From contig NZ_CALIBH010000204.1 of NCBI RefSeq assembly GCF_938045775.1, positions 1-6,075 of the forward strand: a stretch of DNA of 6,075 bases. The letters are read 5' to 3'. The notes under the pieces are model-generated. The model was not told where the DNA came from, did no database searches, and saw only the letters and a list, made by a program, of their open reading frames with translations. Below are positions 5,153-6,075 of the stretch, piece after piece. Made by a program: the position numbers and the translations under genes. Position 1 is the first letter of the stretch. Each line of letters begins with the position of its first letter. This DNA is from an uncultured Campylobacter sp. Lineage in GTDB: Bacteria; Campylobacterota; Campylobacteria; Campylobacterales; Campylobacteraceae.

Positions 5153-6075
5153 TTAAGCGGCAAAGGTCGCTTTAAAGTCATTTAGAGCCTTGATTAAATT
5201 TTCTTCCAAATCCTTCTCGATGGTCTTTTTGCTTCTAATCTCTTCAAAAATCTCAGGGTATTTCGCCTCGATATATGGATAGAGCTCAGCTTCGAATTTA
5301 CCAATCGAACTCGTAGGCACGTCGTCTAAAAATCCGCGGCTCCCTGCAAAGATGATAACCACTTGATTTTCGACCGGAAGCGGCGAATAAGGAGGTTGCT
5401 TTAAAATTTCGACCATTCTTTGTCCGCGATCCAGCTGCTTACGGCTACTCTCGTCCAAATCGCTCGCAAACTGCGCAAACGCCTGAAGCTCACGGTATTG
5501 AGCGAGATCTAGGCGCAAGGTTCCCGAGACCTTTTTGATCGCTTTAATCTGTGCAGAACCGCCGACGCGGCTAACCGAAAGACCCACGTTGATCGCAGGA
5601 CGAATTCCTGAGTTAAATAGACCAGATTCTAGGAAAATTTGACCGTCAGTGATAGAGATTACATTTGTAGGGATATATGCCGAAACGTCGCCTGCCTGCG
5701 TCTCGATAATAGGAAGCGCCGTTAGGCTGCCTGCGCCGAGTGCGTCGCTTAGCTTACTGGCACGCTCAAGCAGGCGGGAGTGCAGGTAAAATACATCGCC
5801 AGGATACGCCTCGCGTCCCGGCGGGCGGCGCAAGATAAGCGACATCTCGCGATACGCAACCGCGTGTTTGCTCAAATCATCGTAAATGATAAGCGCGTGG
5901 CGGGAGTTATCTCTGAAATACTCACCCATCGTGCAGCCCGAATATGGCGCCAAGTATTGAAGCGCAGCCGCCTCGCTAGCACCCGCCGCAACTACGATCG
6001 TATAATCCATCGCACCGTACTCTTCAAGCTTTTTAACGACTTGCGCGACGGTGGATTGTTTCTGACCGATTGCTA
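5153..6075 (-). CDS. atpA: F1 ATP synthase alpha subunit, C-terminal part (runs off right edge)
   Basis: The reading frame is open to the window edge. Bases 6011-6073 translate as AIGQKQSTVAQVVKKLEEYGA directly before the Met codon at 6010-6008, so that Met is internal and not a start. About 306 residues are visible, roughly the last three fifths of a normal alpha subunit of about 505-513. The P-loop lies outside. Visible family features include the AAALQYLAPY and GCTMGEYFRD segments, the Walker B region LIIYDDL, RRPPGREAYPGDVFYLHSR, and GLSVSRVGGSAQ, whose Arg (codon 5569-5567) corresponds to the alpha arginine finger reaching the beta catalytic site. The helical C-terminal domain follows. 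The stop is 12 bp from atpG. Alpha binds nucleotide at non-catalytic sites and alternates with beta in the F1 hexamer. Confidence 0.98.
   Translation of the reverse strand, partial: AIGQKQSTVAQVVKKLEEYGAMDYTIVVAAGASEAAALQYLAPYSGCTMGEYFRDNSRHALIIYDDLSKHAVAYREMSLILRRPPGREAYPGDVFYLHSRLLERASKLSDALGAGSLTALPIIETQAGDVSAYIPTNVISITDGQIFLESGLFNSGIRPAINVGLSVSRVGGSAQIKAIKKVSGTLRLDLAQYRELQAFAQFASDLDESSRKQLDRGQRMVEILKQPPYSPLPVENQVVIIFAGSRGFLDDVPTSSIGKFEAELYPYIEAKYPEIFEEIRSKKTIEKDLEENLIKALNDFKATFAA

Noticed and set aside
5153..6010. Treating the Met codon at 6010 as the start of a 285-residue protein
   Set aside because: The frame continues to the right edge with clear AtpA sequence, so this Met is internal.
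1..6075. tRNA, rRNA, CRISPR array, insertion sequence or attachment site
   Set aside because: The window is filled by consecutive genes with gaps of 18 bp or less, and no such structure was seen.

Overview
The window is a tightly packed, single-direction piece of chromosome with every gene on the minus strand. Gene order and protein sequences point to Campylobacter or a close Campylobacterota relative. The F1 beta subunit has the family's characteristic N-terminus (MKGIISQVMGPVVDVDF after start correction), and ATP synthase genes run straight into Tol-Pal genes, as I recall for C. jejuni. Hand counts give about 45% GC in parts of tolA, which would fit a GC-richer Campylobacter (gracilis/rectus/showae type) better than C. 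jejuni; this species-level guess is weak.

In transcription order (right to left) the genes are: the 3' part of atpA (F1 alpha, entering at the right edge), atpG (gamma), atpD (beta), atpC (epsilon), tolQ/exbB, tolR/exbD, tolA (TonB/TolA-like), a small secreted protein that is a free-standing copy of the TolA C-terminal domain, and the first ten codons of the next gene (by context tolB). Gaps are 18 bp or less and several junctions overlap (tolQ/tolR by 1 bp, tolR/tolA by 8 bp). There is no room for a terminator or conventional promoter between genes, and I see none. The window looks like one transcription unit.

The F1 subunits form the catalytic head that interconverts proton flow and ATP. 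TolQ and TolR form the inner-membrane proton-driven motor that energises TolA, whose C-terminal domain reaches across the periplasm to TolB, Pal and porins. One operon thus encodes a producer/consumer and a user of proton motive force.

The unusual item is the 130-residue gene at 48-440. It has a signal peptide followed by 94 residues that align without gaps to the last 94 residues of the adjacent TolA (49 identities by hand count, about 52%). It lacks TolA's membrane anchor and Pro/Lys/Glu linker. It starts with GTG, has a good Shine-Dalgarno sequence and is more AT-rich than its parent. It looks like an old tandem duplication that produced a soluble periplasmic TolA domain III, a plausible natural modulator or adaptor of the Tol-Pal system.
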